64,000 bases of DNA from CG2-30-36-16 sp964372115 (GTDB taxonomy: Bacteria > Bacteroidota > Ignavibacteria > Ignavibacteriales > Ignavibacteriaceae): contig CAYJPN010000015.1 in assembly GCA_964372115.1 (NCBI GenBank), forward strand, positions 1-64,000. Direction: 5' to 3'. Positions 34,897-43,501 of the stretch are shown piece by piece (position 1 is the stretch's first letter; each line of letters starts with the position of its first letter). The notes under the pieces are model-generated. The model was given only the letters and a program-made list of their open reading frames with translations. It searched no databases and had not been told where the DNA came from. Made by a program: the position numbers and the translations under genes.

Positions 34897-35928
34897 TTAA
34901 TCTGAATTAATCATATTTTTTTGGAACACTTCTAACAAACCGAACATTTCATCCCTGCGGTTGTCATCTACAAAACTTGCTTCGAATGAATTTTTTACGA
35001 GAGTAAAAACATCATCGTGCGTTAAATTAACGGCTTGTGCGGTTTGAAGAAAATTTTCATTTATATATCCGCCAAAATATGCAGGGTCGTCGGAGTTTAG
35101 TGTTGCTTTTATACCCTGCTCTAACATCTTTTTTATTGGGTGCTGACTCAGATCATTGATAACTTTTAATTTCAAATTAGAAAGAGGGCAGACCGTAAGA
35201 GGAATTTTTTGCTCGGTTATTCTTTTTGTTAAATTCAAATCTTCTAATGAGCGATTCCCATGATCGATACGATGAACATTCAAAACATCCAGAGCTTCCC
35301 ATACATACTGAGGCGGCCCTTCTTCACCGGCATGGGCAGTAGTTTTCAAACCATCTTCATTTGCTTTTTTAAAAATATCGGTAAAACGTGATGGAGGGTA
35401 TCCGTATTCGGAAGAGTCAAGCCCGACCGCATCAATCTTGTCTTTATGGATTATATAATTTGCATAAACTTCAAACGCGGAATCTTGATGGAGATGCCGC
35501 AAAAAGGACATTATTAATTTTGATGAAATTCCAAATTTATTTTCAGCGTCAACCTGTGCTCTATTAATACCGTTTATTACCGCTTCGAATGAAACTCCAC
35601 GGGTAGTATGCGTCTGCGGATCAAACATAATTTCAGCATGCACTATATTATCGTTTTTCGCTTTTTCAAAGTACGCCCATGTTAGGTCATAAAAATCCTG
35701 CTCGGTTAATAAAACCTTTGCCCCGATGTAATAGAGGTCTAAAAACTGCTGCAAATTATCAAAATTGTAAGCCGCCTTCAGTTCCTCAACAGATCTATAT
35801 GCAAGTTTTATATTATTTCGATCAGCAATTTTGAACATCAATTCCGGTTCGAATGTACCTTCTATATGAAGGTGCAATTCTGCTTTGGGAATGTTCTTGA
35901 TATAATTTTCTAAAGAGTATTTTTTCAC
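34897..35928 (-). CDS. Adenine deaminase, adenosine-deaminase superfamily (type 2)
   Basis: The 343-residue protein is a metal-dependent purine deaminase. H-L-H (His19, His21), H-A-G-E-E-G (catalytic Glu), R-I-D-H-G and S-D-D-P-A-Y-F-G-G-Y (metal Asp) are intact. The last segment, together with F-L-D-L-Y-Y, D-P-Q-T-H-T and F-L-R-H-L, matches the adenine deaminase branch (yeast Aah1, Pseudomonas PA0148-type) rather than classical adenosine deaminases. It therefore probably converts adenine to hypoxanthine, though adenosine deamination should be tested. It stands apart from the nucleoside genes, separated by secF and secD. Confidence 0.9.
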   Translation of the reverse strand: MKKYSLENYIKNIPKAELHLHIEGTFEPELMFKIADRNNIKLAYRSVEELKAAYNFDNLQQFLDLYYIGAKVLLTEQDFYDLTWAYFEKAKNDNIVHAEIMFDPQTHTTRGVSFEAVINGINRAQVDAENKFGISSKLIMSFLRHLHQDSAFEVYANYIIHKDKIDAVGLDSSEYGYPPSRFTDIFKKANEDGLKTTAHAGEEGPPQYVWEALDVLNVHRIDHGNRSLEDLNLTKRITEQKIPLTVCPLSNLKLKVINDLSQHPIKKMLEQGIKATLNSDDPAYFGGYINENFLQTAQAVNLTHDDVFTLVKNSFEASFVDDNRRDEMFGLLEVFQKNMINSD

Positions 35929-36117
35929 AGTTTTCTTTTATTCTTATTTTTATGTGGATATAAAAATAATTAATAATCTGTTATTTGCAAACGTAGTTTT
36001 TATAGGTTAAATGATTAGAGGATTTCCTTTCATCGGGATGATATTTTTTACCCTCACCATCAGATGAATTAATTTTTATTAGATGATTGAAGAAACGATT
36101 ACCGATATTTTTAAAAT
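35929..36117. promoter_or_regulatory. Promoter region of adenine deaminase gene
   Basis: An AT-rich stretch between the secF terminator and the deaminase start; it probably carries the deaminase promoter (minus strand). No operator or RNA motif is recognisable. Confidence 0.3.
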
Positions 36118-36147
36118 AAAAAAGCCGGACAATTTGCCCGGCTTTTG
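36105..36147 (-). terminator. Intrinsic terminator after secF
   Basis: AAAGCCGG (36121-36128) pairs with CCGGCTTT (36138-36145), extended by flanking A-T pairs. Read on the minus strand it is followed by TTTTTTATTTT. It lies 18 bases beyond the secF stop codon and looks like a standard rho-independent terminator. Confidence 0.85.
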
Positions 36148-36164
36148 TAATACTGTATTATCAG

Positions 36165-37301
36165 TTAAAATTGGAATTTTTTCTTAGTTCTGTTTGCATA
36201 TTCTAGTACAAGCGCGCTTGCAACAAATATCGATGAATACGTTCCGATAATAACACCAAAGAAAAGTGTGAATGCGAAAGCTCTTAAAACATCACCGCCC
36301 AGAATTAGGAGTACAAAGACAGAAATTAAAGTGGTACCGCCTGTTAAAATGGTACGGCTCATTGTTTTGTTTATACTCATATTCATTACTTCGAACAGCG
36401 GTTTTGTTTTATGAATTTTTAGATTTTCTCTCACTCTATCAAAAACTATTACGGTATCGTTAATTGAATAACCGACGAGAGTTAAGAACGCAGCCACAAC
36501 CGTCAAATCAATATCGAGGTTTATCGGTAAAATATTGTACAATGCGGCGTATAAACCAAGAGTAATAAGCACATCGTGGAAGAGCGCCACAACCGCTCCA
36601 ACAGCAAAAATAAACTTAAACCTGAACCCGAGATAAATGAGAATAACAAGCAAAGACATTAGCACGGCTATTATTGCATCCTGTTTTAGTTCTTTGCCTA
36701 TTTTCGGACCAACCTGTTCTTCTCTAAGAACCTTAAACGGATTGTCCTGCAATTTTTCTCTCATATTTATTTTAATCCAATCGGCAATACCCACCCGCAC
36801 TACCATCTGGAGGTTATCAGGTTCCTCGGAAACTTTACCTGTTTGAAATCCCGCATCAAACAATTTGCTGACGAGCTGATTTGTAGTGTCGGCATTTGCA
36901 AATTCAAATGTAGCAGAAGTTGCAACAGTATCAACAATTTTATATGGAAGTCCGGGGAAGTCTTTATTTATTTCATTCCTGATGTTATCAAGAACTTTTG
37001 GATAAATATTTTTTGGAACTTGCTGAAGTTCTGTTCTAACAAGAATTCCTGTTTCACCGCCGAATGTTTTTAACTCAACATTTCCGAGACCAATGTTTTC
37101 AACATAACCTCTCATTTGTGAAACACTAATTGGTTTTTGGAATTGCAAAACTATTTCCGTTCCGCCTTGAAAGTCGATGCCGAAATGAAATCCTTTTACA
37201 ATAACGCCCAGAATACCGATTAGAAAAAGGACAGCAGAAACAATATAAAATGTTTTGCGTCGTCCTAGAAAGTCATAATTTAAATTTTCAAATATTCGCA
37301 T
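36165..37301 (-). CDS. secF: Protein-export membrane protein SecF
   Basis: The 378-residue protein is SecF, partner of SecD in the proton-driven pulling of preproteins through SecYEG. It has an N-terminal transmembrane helix, the motif F-G-I-D-F-Q-G-G-T-E-I near residue 40, a periplasmic domain (about 55-190) and five C-terminal helices with V-G-Y-S-I-N-D-T-V-I-V-F-D-R-V-R-E-N. It lies 27 bases after secD on the same strand. The protein is longer than E. coli SecF (323 residues) through a larger periplasmic domain. Confidence 0.96.
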   Translation of the reverse strand: MRIFENLNYDFLGRRKTFYIVSAVLFLIGILGVIVKGFHFGIDFQGGTEIVLQFQKPISVSQMRGYVENIGLGNVELKTFGGETGILVRTELQQVPKNIYPKVLDNIRNEINKDFPGLPYKIVDTVATSATFEFANADTTNQLVSKLFDAGFQTGKVSEEPDNLQMVVRVGIADWIKINMREKLQDNPFKVLREEQVGPKIGKELKQDAIIAVLMSLLVILIYLGFRFKFIFAVGAVVALFHDVLITLGLYAALYNILPINLDIDLTVVAAFLTLVGYSINDTVIVFDRVRENLKIHKTKPLFEVMNMSINKTMSRTILTGGTTLISVFVLLILGGDVLRAFAFTLFFGVIIGTYSSIFVASALVLEYANRTKKKFQF

Positions 37302-37328
37302 TTACTATTTAGCTCCTTAAAGCGATTA

Positions 37329-39269
37329 TTAACCAATAGTTATTTTAACACCTTTTGTTACCATCAAGTCCATAATTACGCGTACAATTACAAGCGCGCT
37401 GAACAAACTGGCTACGATACCAATCATAAGAGTTAAAGCAAACCCCTGAACAGGCCCGGTACCGAACTGGTAAAGAATAAGTCCGGTAAAAAAGGTGGTT
37501 ATGTTCGAATCGACAATAGCCGAGTTAGCTTTTGCAAAACCGCTGTCGATGGCAGCTTTCATAGTCTTACCGGTTGAAAGTTCTTCTCGAATACGTTCGT
37601 AAATAAGAACGTTAGCATCCACCGCCATACCTATAGTAAGAATGATACCTGCAATACCGGGGAGTGTTAATGTTGCGTTAAACCCGGCAAGAATACCAAG
37701 AATAAACAAGATTGAAAATATTAGAGATAAGGAAGCAACCGAACCCGATTTTTTGTACCACAAAATCATAAAGAAACCTACAAATAGGTAACCCAATAAT
37801 GCCGATAAAAAACCGCTGTTTATTGAATCCTGACCAAGCGATGGTCCAACTGTTCTTTCTTCGATAATATCAACTGGTGCAGGAAGAGCGCCGGCTTTTA
37901 ACACAATTTCTAACAGCTTAGCTTCGCTTGCGCCTGCCATACCTTCAATCTGGCTGCGTCCACCGGTAATTTTGTTTCTAACAACAGGGGCTGAAAAAAC
38001 ACCGCCGTCTAAAATGATAGCAACTCTTTTATCAACATTGGCGCCTGTAATTCTTGCCCATTGAGTCGCACCTTCACTATTCATCTCCATATTGACTATC
38101 CAGTTGGAACTCATTTGGTCGATGTTTGCCTGGGCATTGGTAATAACGCCACCGGTTAATTCCGGTTCTTTGTTTACCATGTATAGGGTATAGAATTTTT
38201 TGCCGTCTTCAGTAATAAATGTTTTGGCAGAAAATAAAAATTCTACATTATTCGGAATTGCATGTAAAATTTCCGGTCTGTTTAAGAGACGCTGAACTTT
38301 ATCTTTATTTTTATCGAGCACAAAACCGTCAGCAGAGCCTCCTTGAGGATTAATGGAAACGACAGCAAAAAACGGGTGCTGCTGTTTAAATTCTTCTTCG
38401 CTCAGTTGTTGTTGTGTTGTGTCATTTTTAGCTAAACTTGTATCTGATGTAGAATCTGCCGAGGCTGTTTTGTTCACTGATGAATCAGCAGATGTTGAAT
38501 CATCAAGAGATTTTCCGGAAAGAACATTATCAATTCTTTGCATAATAGAATAAGTAACCTCGGGGTCTTTCACAATTCTAAACTCTAAAAGGGCAGTTCC
38601 CTGTAAAAGTTGTTTTGCTTCTTCTTCTTTTGCAACACCCGGCAATTCAACAATAATTCTGCGGGTGCCCTGGCGTTGTATTGATGGTTCGGAAACGCCA
38701 TATTGGTCAACGCGGTTTCTGATTATTTCCATCGCGCGGGCAACAGCGTCTTCAGCATCCTTTTTTAATCCGTCAAGAATTTCCGCATCATCTTGAGTAA
38801 TGCGTCCAAAATAACGGCTTACACGGATATCTTTTTGGCTCATCAGTCTACCGAAAATATCAACAACCGATTCATCAGAAAGGTTAGATTCCGTATTTGC
38901 TTCAATTAGTATTTTGCGGAAATTTTCATCCGGGTTTTTTGCAATTTTTTCGAGAAGCTTTGCGGTGTTCACTTCGAGAACAACACGCATACCGCCCTGA
39001 AGATCTAAACCAAGTTTTATTCTTTTCATCCGGTTTTCTAGGATGGAGGGATTAGCTTGTTTTATGCTATCATCAACAGCTAGTAGCTGATCCTGTAGCT
39101 GGTTTTTAGATATTTTGGGATTTGTTTCTTTTATCTGCTCGCTTTTTTTCGAAAGGGCTTCCTTAATCTCTTTTGAATAGAGATAATCTTGAAAGGTTGG
39201 CCAGAGCAAATAAATGCTTAATGCAACAGCGCCGAGAATTAGAATAAGTCTAAATCTGAATTCTTTCAT
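37329..39269 (-). CDS. secD: Protein-export membrane protein SecD
   Basis: The 646-residue SecD has one N-terminal helix, the motif L-G-L-D-L-Q-G-G (87-94), periplasmic domains and six C-terminal helices with G-I-I-L-T-I-G-M-A-V-D-A-N-V-L-I-Y-E-R-I-R-E-E. N-R-V-D-Q-Y-G-V-S-E-P is also conserved. A low-complexity Ser/Asp/Thr-rich insert occupies about residues 251-292 between periplasmic subdomains. Residues 30-75 form a charged helical insert. It works with SecF directly downstream. Confidence 0.96.
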   Translation of the reverse strand: MKEFRFRLILILGAVALSIYLLWPTFQDYLYSKEIKEALSKKSEQIKETNPKISKNQLQDQLLAVDDSIKQANPSILENRMKRIKLGLDLQGGMRVVLEVNTAKLLEKIAKNPDENFRKILIEANTESNLSDESVVDIFGRLMSQKDIRVSRYFGRITQDDAEILDGLKKDAEDAVARAMEIIRNRVDQYGVSEPSIQRQGTRRIIVELPGVAKEEEAKQLLQGTALLEFRIVKDPEVTYSIMQRIDNVLSGKSLDDSTSADSSVNKTASADSTSDTSLAKNDTTQQQLSEEEFKQQHPFFAVVSINPQGGSADGFVLDKNKDKVQRLLNRPEILHAIPNNVEFLFSAKTFITEDGKKFYTLYMVNKEPELTGGVITNAQANIDQMSSNWIVNMEMNSEGATQWARITGANVDKRVAIILDGGVFSAPVVRNKITGGRSQIEGMAGASEAKLLEIVLKAGALPAPVDIIEERTVGPSLGQDSINSGFLSALLGYLFVGFFMILWYKKSGSVASLSLIFSILFILGILAGFNATLTLPGIAGIILTIGMAVDANVLIYERIREELSTGKTMKAAIDSGFAKANSAIVDSNITTFFTGLILYQFGTGPVQGFALTLMIGIVASLFSALVIVRVIMDLMVTKGVKITIG

Positions 39270-39424
39270 ATTTCACTTTGCTTCTGTAATGTGTGTATTA
39301 AAAAAAATTAACTGCCAAAGTTACCAGTATGGGTAAATAAAGTCAATAAAATTAAAGAGGGCAAATATATAAAAAATGGCTAAAAGTGACACCATTATTT
39401 CCCTAAAAATTATTTATTTTAGAA

Positions 39425-40252
39425 TCACTCAATAAGAGAAATCGTTTTTTTTACAAGTTTTTCAAATTTATCTTCAACTAATTTTGCAGTTACGGTTACT
39501 TCTTCATGCGAAAGTTTTTGACCCGTAATTCCTGCTGCAAAGTTAGTTACGCATGTTATTGATGATGTTTTTATGCCGAGATAAGCTGCAAAAATTGCTT
39601 CGTGCACAGTTGACATTCCAACAGTATCGGCGCCAAATTTTCCCATCATTCTTATTTCTGCCGGGGTTTCATATGCCGGTCCCTTGTTAAACCAGTACAC
39701 TCCCTCTTTTAATTCTATTTTTTCCTCTAACGCTGCTTGTTTGATAATCCAATTTAAGTAGACTGACGGAAACTTATTAAAATTGTTTTTACCGGTTTCA
39801 TCGGTGAGACCGATTAAAGTGGTAAGCTCTTTTTTAATATTAGAACTATCAACAGAAAGGTTCAGCATTAAATCGCCGGGGGCAAAATTGGGGTTTACGC
39901 CGCCTGCGGCATTGGTTAATAGAAGATATTTACACTTTAGCTGACTTGAAATAAAAGAGGGGAGAATACACTCCGCTATATTATAACCTTCGTAAAAATG
40001 GATGCGACCCTGGAACAATAAAAGTTTTTTCCCCTCGCATTCTGCAAAGTGAATTTTCCCATCGTGTCCTTCTATTGTTGAAGGGGGGTAACCGGGAAGT
40101 GCAGAGGTATAAAAACTTTTTATAATATTTATTGATTTTGCAAAGCTACCCAATCCGCTGCCGAGGACTATTCCTATTTCAGGTTTAAAAGGCGCTTCAT
40201 TTTTTAAGTAACTTAATAATTCTTGATATTTAAATTTCAAATCTATTTTCAT
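39425..40252 (-). CDS. Purine-nucleoside phosphorylase (trimeric type)
   Basis: The 275-residue enzyme splits purine nucleosides with phosphate into base and ribose-1-phosphate. G-S-G-L-G-S-F, Q-G-R-I-H-F-Y-E-G-Y, L-T-N-A-A-G-G-V-N, G-P-A-Y-E-T-P-A-E-I-R (Glu of the base site) and C-V-T-N-F-A-A-G (Asn of the base site) identify the trimeric PNP (PunA/NP-II) family. The Asn indicates preference for 6-oxopurines. It is the last gene of a minus-strand salvage cluster, 12 bases after the nucleoside transporter. Confidence 0.94.
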   Translation of the reverse strand: MKIDLKFKYQELLSYLKNEAPFKPEIGIVLGSGLGSFAKSINIIKSFYTSALPGYPPSTIEGHDGKIHFAECEGKKLLLFQGRIHFYEGYNIAECILPSFISSQLKCKYLLLTNAAGGVNPNFAPGDLMLNLSVDSSNIKKELTTLIGLTDETGKNNFNKFPSVYLNWIIKQAALEEKIELKEGVYWFNKGPAYETPAEIRMMGKFGADTVGMSTVHEAIFAAYLGIKTSSITCVTNFAAGITGQKLSHEEVTVTAKLVEDKFEKLVKKTISLIE

Positions 40253-40264
40253 CTGAACCTTTAC

Positions 40265-41608
40265 TTAAAATAATATACCGGCAAGTGTAGCCGTAGTGAG
40301 CGTTGCAAGTGATCCCCCTATTACAGCCCGTACACCAAGCCTGGCAATGTCCGACTTGCGCCCCGGAGCCAGTGGACCAATACCTCCGATTTGTATTGCA
40401 ATGGAACTGAAGTTAGCAAAACCGCAAAGCGCGTATGTTGCCATCAAAATTGCTTTTTCGCTCAAAATAGTTTTGTTTTGAATCATGGTACTCAAATCAA
40501 GGTAGGCAACAAATTCATTCAACACTATTTTTGTGCCTATCAAACTTCCGAAATTTAATGCGTCTTGCCAGGGAACTCCGATACCATAAGCCAGATATTG
40601 TAGAACGAGACCAATCATCAACTGAAAGTTTAGCGGTTTACCATAAGTACTAATCAATATCGGGTTCAAACCTACAAATCCGCCGAACCATTCAAGTAAA
40701 TAATTTACAAGGGCAATAAGCGCTATAAATGCAATTAACATAGCGCCTACATTTAATGCAAGCATTAAACCGTCGCTTGCACCGTTGGCGGCGGCTTCAA
40801 TTATATTAGAAGCATTTTTTTCGATATCTACTTTTACCGATCCTTTTGTTTCCGGCTCGCCGACTTCGGGGGATAAAATTTTTGAAATTACAAGTGCGGC
40901 GGGCGCAGCCATTACGCTTGCCCCAAGCAGGTGAGTTGCAAAGAGCTGTTGCGCCTGCAGCAGGGGAATGCCGTGCTGCTGTGCGTAAGATGTTCCGAGA
41001 ATTTGAATATAAGCCGCCATAACCCCTCCGGCAATAGTTGCCATCCCGCCAATCATCACGGTAAGTATTTCGCTGTTTGTCATTCCTTTAATAAATGGTT
41101 TTATCATCAGCGGCGCTTCGGTTTGACCGACAAAAATATTTGCCGAGACAGATAATGACTCAGCGCCGCTTGTACCCATTACTTTAGCCATCACCCATGC
41201 CATACCCTGGACGACACGCTGCATAAAACCGACGTAATAAAGAACAGACATTAAACTTGCAAAAAATATTATTGTCGGCAGCACCTGGAAAGCGAAAATC
41301 ATTCCGAAACTACCTTCTTGCCCCGGGCCGATTGCGAGAGAGCCGAAAACAAATTTTGCCCCCTCAGTAGTAAAATTAAGAATGAGTACAAAAAAGTAGC
41401 TGACACCTCCGAAAAAATCTTTCACCCAACCGAATGGAGCAAAATAGTGTCTCAACGAGTCGCCTTTGATTACCAGTATGGCAAATAAAAGCTGCAGCAG
41501 CATTCCGCTTATAACTAACCGCCAATTAACTTTCTTTTTATTATCAGAGAGAATGAAAGCGATACCGAGTATAAGTAAAAGCCCAACGAATCCTCTAAAA
41601 ATATCCAT
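40265..41608 (-). CDS. Concentrative nucleoside transporter (CNT/NupC family)
   Basis: The 447-residue membrane protein is a CNT-type sodium- or proton-coupled nucleoside importer. It contains the family segments G-Q-T-E-A-P-L-M-I-K-P-F, V-M-I-G-G-M-A-T-I-A-G-G-V, and L-N-E-F-V-A-Y, followed by A-L-C-G-F-A-N-F-S-S-I-A-I-Q-I-G-G-I-G. The reading frame begins at 41644, but the ATG at 41608 is preferred: AAGGAA lies seven bases before it and upstream codons would run into the thymidine kinase gene. It feeds the neighbouring phosphorylase, kinase and deaminase. Confidence 0.95.
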   Translation of the reverse strand: MDIFRGFVGLLLILGIAFILSDNKKKVNWRLVISGMLLQLLFAILVIKGDSLRHYFAPFGWVKDFFGGVSYFFVLILNFTTEGAKFVFGSLAIGPGQEGSFGMIFAFQVLPTIIFFASLMSVLYYVGFMQRVVQGMAWVMAKVMGTSGAESLSVSANIFVGQTEAPLMIKPFIKGMTNSEILTVMIGGMATIAGGVMAAYIQILGTSYAQQHGIPLLQAQQLFATHLLGASVMAAPAALVISKILSPEVGEPETKGSVKVDIEKNASNIIEAAANGASDGLMLALNVGAMLIAFIALIALVNYLLEWFGGFVGLNPILISTYGKPLNFQLMIGLVLQYLAYGIGVPWQDALNFGSLIGTKIVLNEFVAYLDLSTMIQNKTILSEKAILMATYALCGFANFSSIAIQIGGIGPLAPGRKSDIARLGVRAVIGGSLATLTTATLAGILF

Positions 41609-41616
41609 TAAATTCC

Positions 41617-42195
41617 TTAATCTTCTTCGGGTATGTAGTGACACTTACGGCAGCGGGCTTCATAAATATTAGCTGCACCTACAATCACTCTTTCAGAGGA
41701 TGTAGTTTTTCGCTGGGTTTTGTCGGCAGGATTTCCGCACACAACACATATTGCCAATGTTTTTGTAATATATTCGGCAGTGGCAAGCAATTGCGGCATT
41801 GGCTCAAATGCAGCGCCTGTATAATCTTGATCTAATCCGGCAACAATTACACGCTTACCATCGTTGGCAAGTTTATTACAAATATCGACAATATCGTTTG
41901 TAAAAAACTGGGCTTCGTCAATTCCTACTACTTGAGCATCGGATGAGTGATTCAGAACCTCATTTATATCTTTAATTAGTATTGAAGGTAAAGACTGTTC
42001 GCTGTGTGAGACAATCGAATCGTCGGAGTAACGGAGGTCAATTGCCGGTTTGAATATTTTAACATTCTGTTTTGCGATTGTGGCTCGTCTTAGCCTGCGT
42101 ATTAATTCTTCGGTTTTGCCGCTGAACATACAACCGGCTATAACTTCAATCCATCCGGTATCTCTCGGAGTTGAGTGGGGGGTAAATTCCATCAT
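41617..42195 (-). CDS. tdk: Thymidine kinase (type II)
   Basis: The 192-residue enzyme phosphorylates thymidine and deoxyuridine using ATP. It has the P-loop G-C-M-F-S-G-K-T-E (21-29), the D-E-A-Q-F-F segment (catalytic Glu) and the zinc-binding lasso with Cys pairs C-V-V-C and C-R-K-C. Two consecutive ATG codons open the frame. It sits between the cytidine deaminase and transporter genes in the same orientation. Confidence 0.95.
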   Translation of the reverse strand: MMEFTPHSTPRDTGWIEVIAGCMFSGKTEELIRRLRRATIAKQNVKIFKPAIDLRYSDDSIVSHSEQSLPSILIKDINEVLNHSSDAQVVGIDEAQFFTNDIVDICNKLANDGKRVIVAGLDQDYTGAAFEPMPQLLATAEYITKTLAICVVCGNPADKTQRKTTSSERVIVGAANIYEARCRKCHYIPEED

Positions 42196-42213
42196 AAATT
42201 TTTGAAAATTCGT

Positions 42214-42609
42214 TTATTTTTTTAGGTCTTCATCTCCGAATGCAAAAGGAAGCAGTTCGGAAATTTTTAATACTTTTATTTCTTCTTTTGCGTTTATCAT
42301 CACTACATCCACATCACCGCAAAGGTCTTTTATTACCTGTCTGCAGGCTCCGCACGGGGGGCAGTAATCGGGAGAGTCGCTTGCAATTGCAATAGCGCTG
42401 AATTCTCTTTCCCCTTCAGTAATAGCTTTGAATATTGCGGTACGTTCGGCACAAACCGTTAAACTGTAAGAGGGAGTTTCAATATTTCCGCCGAGATATA
42501 CTTTCCCTTCTTTTGTTAATAAGGCTGCCCCGACATGAAAATTTGAGTAAGGGGGGAGAGCAATTTTTTTTGCTTCTACTGCTTTTTGTGCTAATTCTTT
42601 ATGATTCAT
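42214..42609 (-). CDS. cdd: Cytidine deaminase
   Basis: The 131-residue homotetrameric-type enzyme deaminates cytidine and deoxycytidine to uridine forms. The zinc site is C-A-E (Cys53, Glu55) plus P-P-C-G-A-C (Cys86, Cys89); F-x-V-G-A-A-L at 25-30 and G-G-N-I-E are also typical. It is 19 bases upstream of the thymidine kinase gene in a minus-strand pyrimidine salvage group. Confidence 0.96.
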   Translation of the reverse strand: MNHKELAQKAVEAKKIALPPYSNFHVGAALLTKEGKVYLGGNIETPSYSLTVCAERTAIFKAITEGEREFSAIAIASDSPDYCPPCGACRQVIKDLCGDVDVVMINAKEEIKVLKISELLPFAFGDEDLKK

Positions 42610-42661
42610 TTTTATTTTTTTTTGTTCAAAAATATAGCATTTGATTTATAAATCAAACAGA

Positions 42662-43501
42662 TCAGTTTTTCTTGTTTGCTTTATTCTGTAATAAAAAGTA
42701 AAAAGTCGGTGTAAAATATCTGTTTAAAATTCCATCGTTATTATTAATAAGGTGAAGAATGCATTTTTCAATTTTTAGAATTTTGATAACTACAAGCAAT
42801 CTAAGATGAAAATTGCTCCAAATTATGCCTTTGTTACCTTTAAACAATTCATTTACAGCGGTAACAGTTTTTAATTCTAAATTGAAATTATCTTTAAATA
42901 GATGCCTCAAATTTTTAATAGAGAAAAGTTCGGCTGTATCTGTCCGGCTAATTTCGCTTTTTCTGAAAAATGCGAGAAAATATTTTTTTTGCTGCTTTCT
43001 GTTCATCAGAGCGACAAACGGAAATCCCCAGTGCGGATCAGCAAAAATATTTAAAAAAGAATATTTGTTCGGAGTGCTGAGGAAGATTGTACCGCCCGGT
43101 TTAAGAATTTTTGAAATTTCTTTTACGACTCTTCTCGCATCTGTCAGATGTTCGATAACATCCTGCATAATTATAAGATCGAAACACATCTCCTTAAAGG
43201 GAAGCAGGTGAGCGCTGCCAAGCACTTTATCAAAGTTAGTTTTGTAATTATGTTGTCTTTGGAGACGAGTGCGGCTTATATCAAAACTTACAACTTTATT
43301 ATCATTCGCAAAAGAAACTGATGTTCCTCCTTCGCCGGAACCAAGATCGAGAATAGTTAATCCACCGGTTTTTATTTCCTCTTCAACTATAATTTTTACA
43401 AACTTCCCCCGTTGAAGTGAAATCTCCCTGCTCCGTTTCCATCTCATATAATTCGGATGATTTTCGTCTAACCATGGTTCCAAAATTTTTTTTATTTCCA
43501 T
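42662..43501 (-). CDS. Class I SAM-dependent methyltransferase
   Basis: The 279-residue protein has a Methyltransf_11-type Rossmann domain (about 45-160): L-D-L-G-S-G-E-G-G binds S-adenosylmethionine, V-S-F-D-I-S is motif II, and M-Q-D-V-I-E-H-L with L-K-P-G-G-T-I-F-L-S-T-P-N completes the core. The substrate is unknown. It overlaps the upstream glycosyltransferase gene by 10 bases, so the pair probably modifies the same glycan or glycolipid. Confidence 0.88.
   Translation of the reverse strand: MEIKKILEPWLDENHPNYMRWKRSREISLQRGKFVKIIVEEEIKTGGLTILDLGSGEGGTSVSFANDNKVVSFDISRTRLQRQHNYKTNFDKVLGSAHLLPFKEMCFDLIIMQDVIEHLTDARRVVKEISKILKPGGTIFLSTPNKYSFLNIFADPHWGFPFVALMNRKQQKKYFLAFFRKSEISRTDTAELFSIKNLRHLFKDNFNLELKTVTAVNELFKGNKGIIWSNFHLRLLVVIKILKIEKCILHLINNNDGILNRYFTPTFYFLLQNKANKKN

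Noticed and set aside
42813..43211. 132-codon plus-strand frame antisense to the methyltransferase
   Set aside because: The minus-strand frame has the SAM-binding motifs; the antisense product shows no family features.
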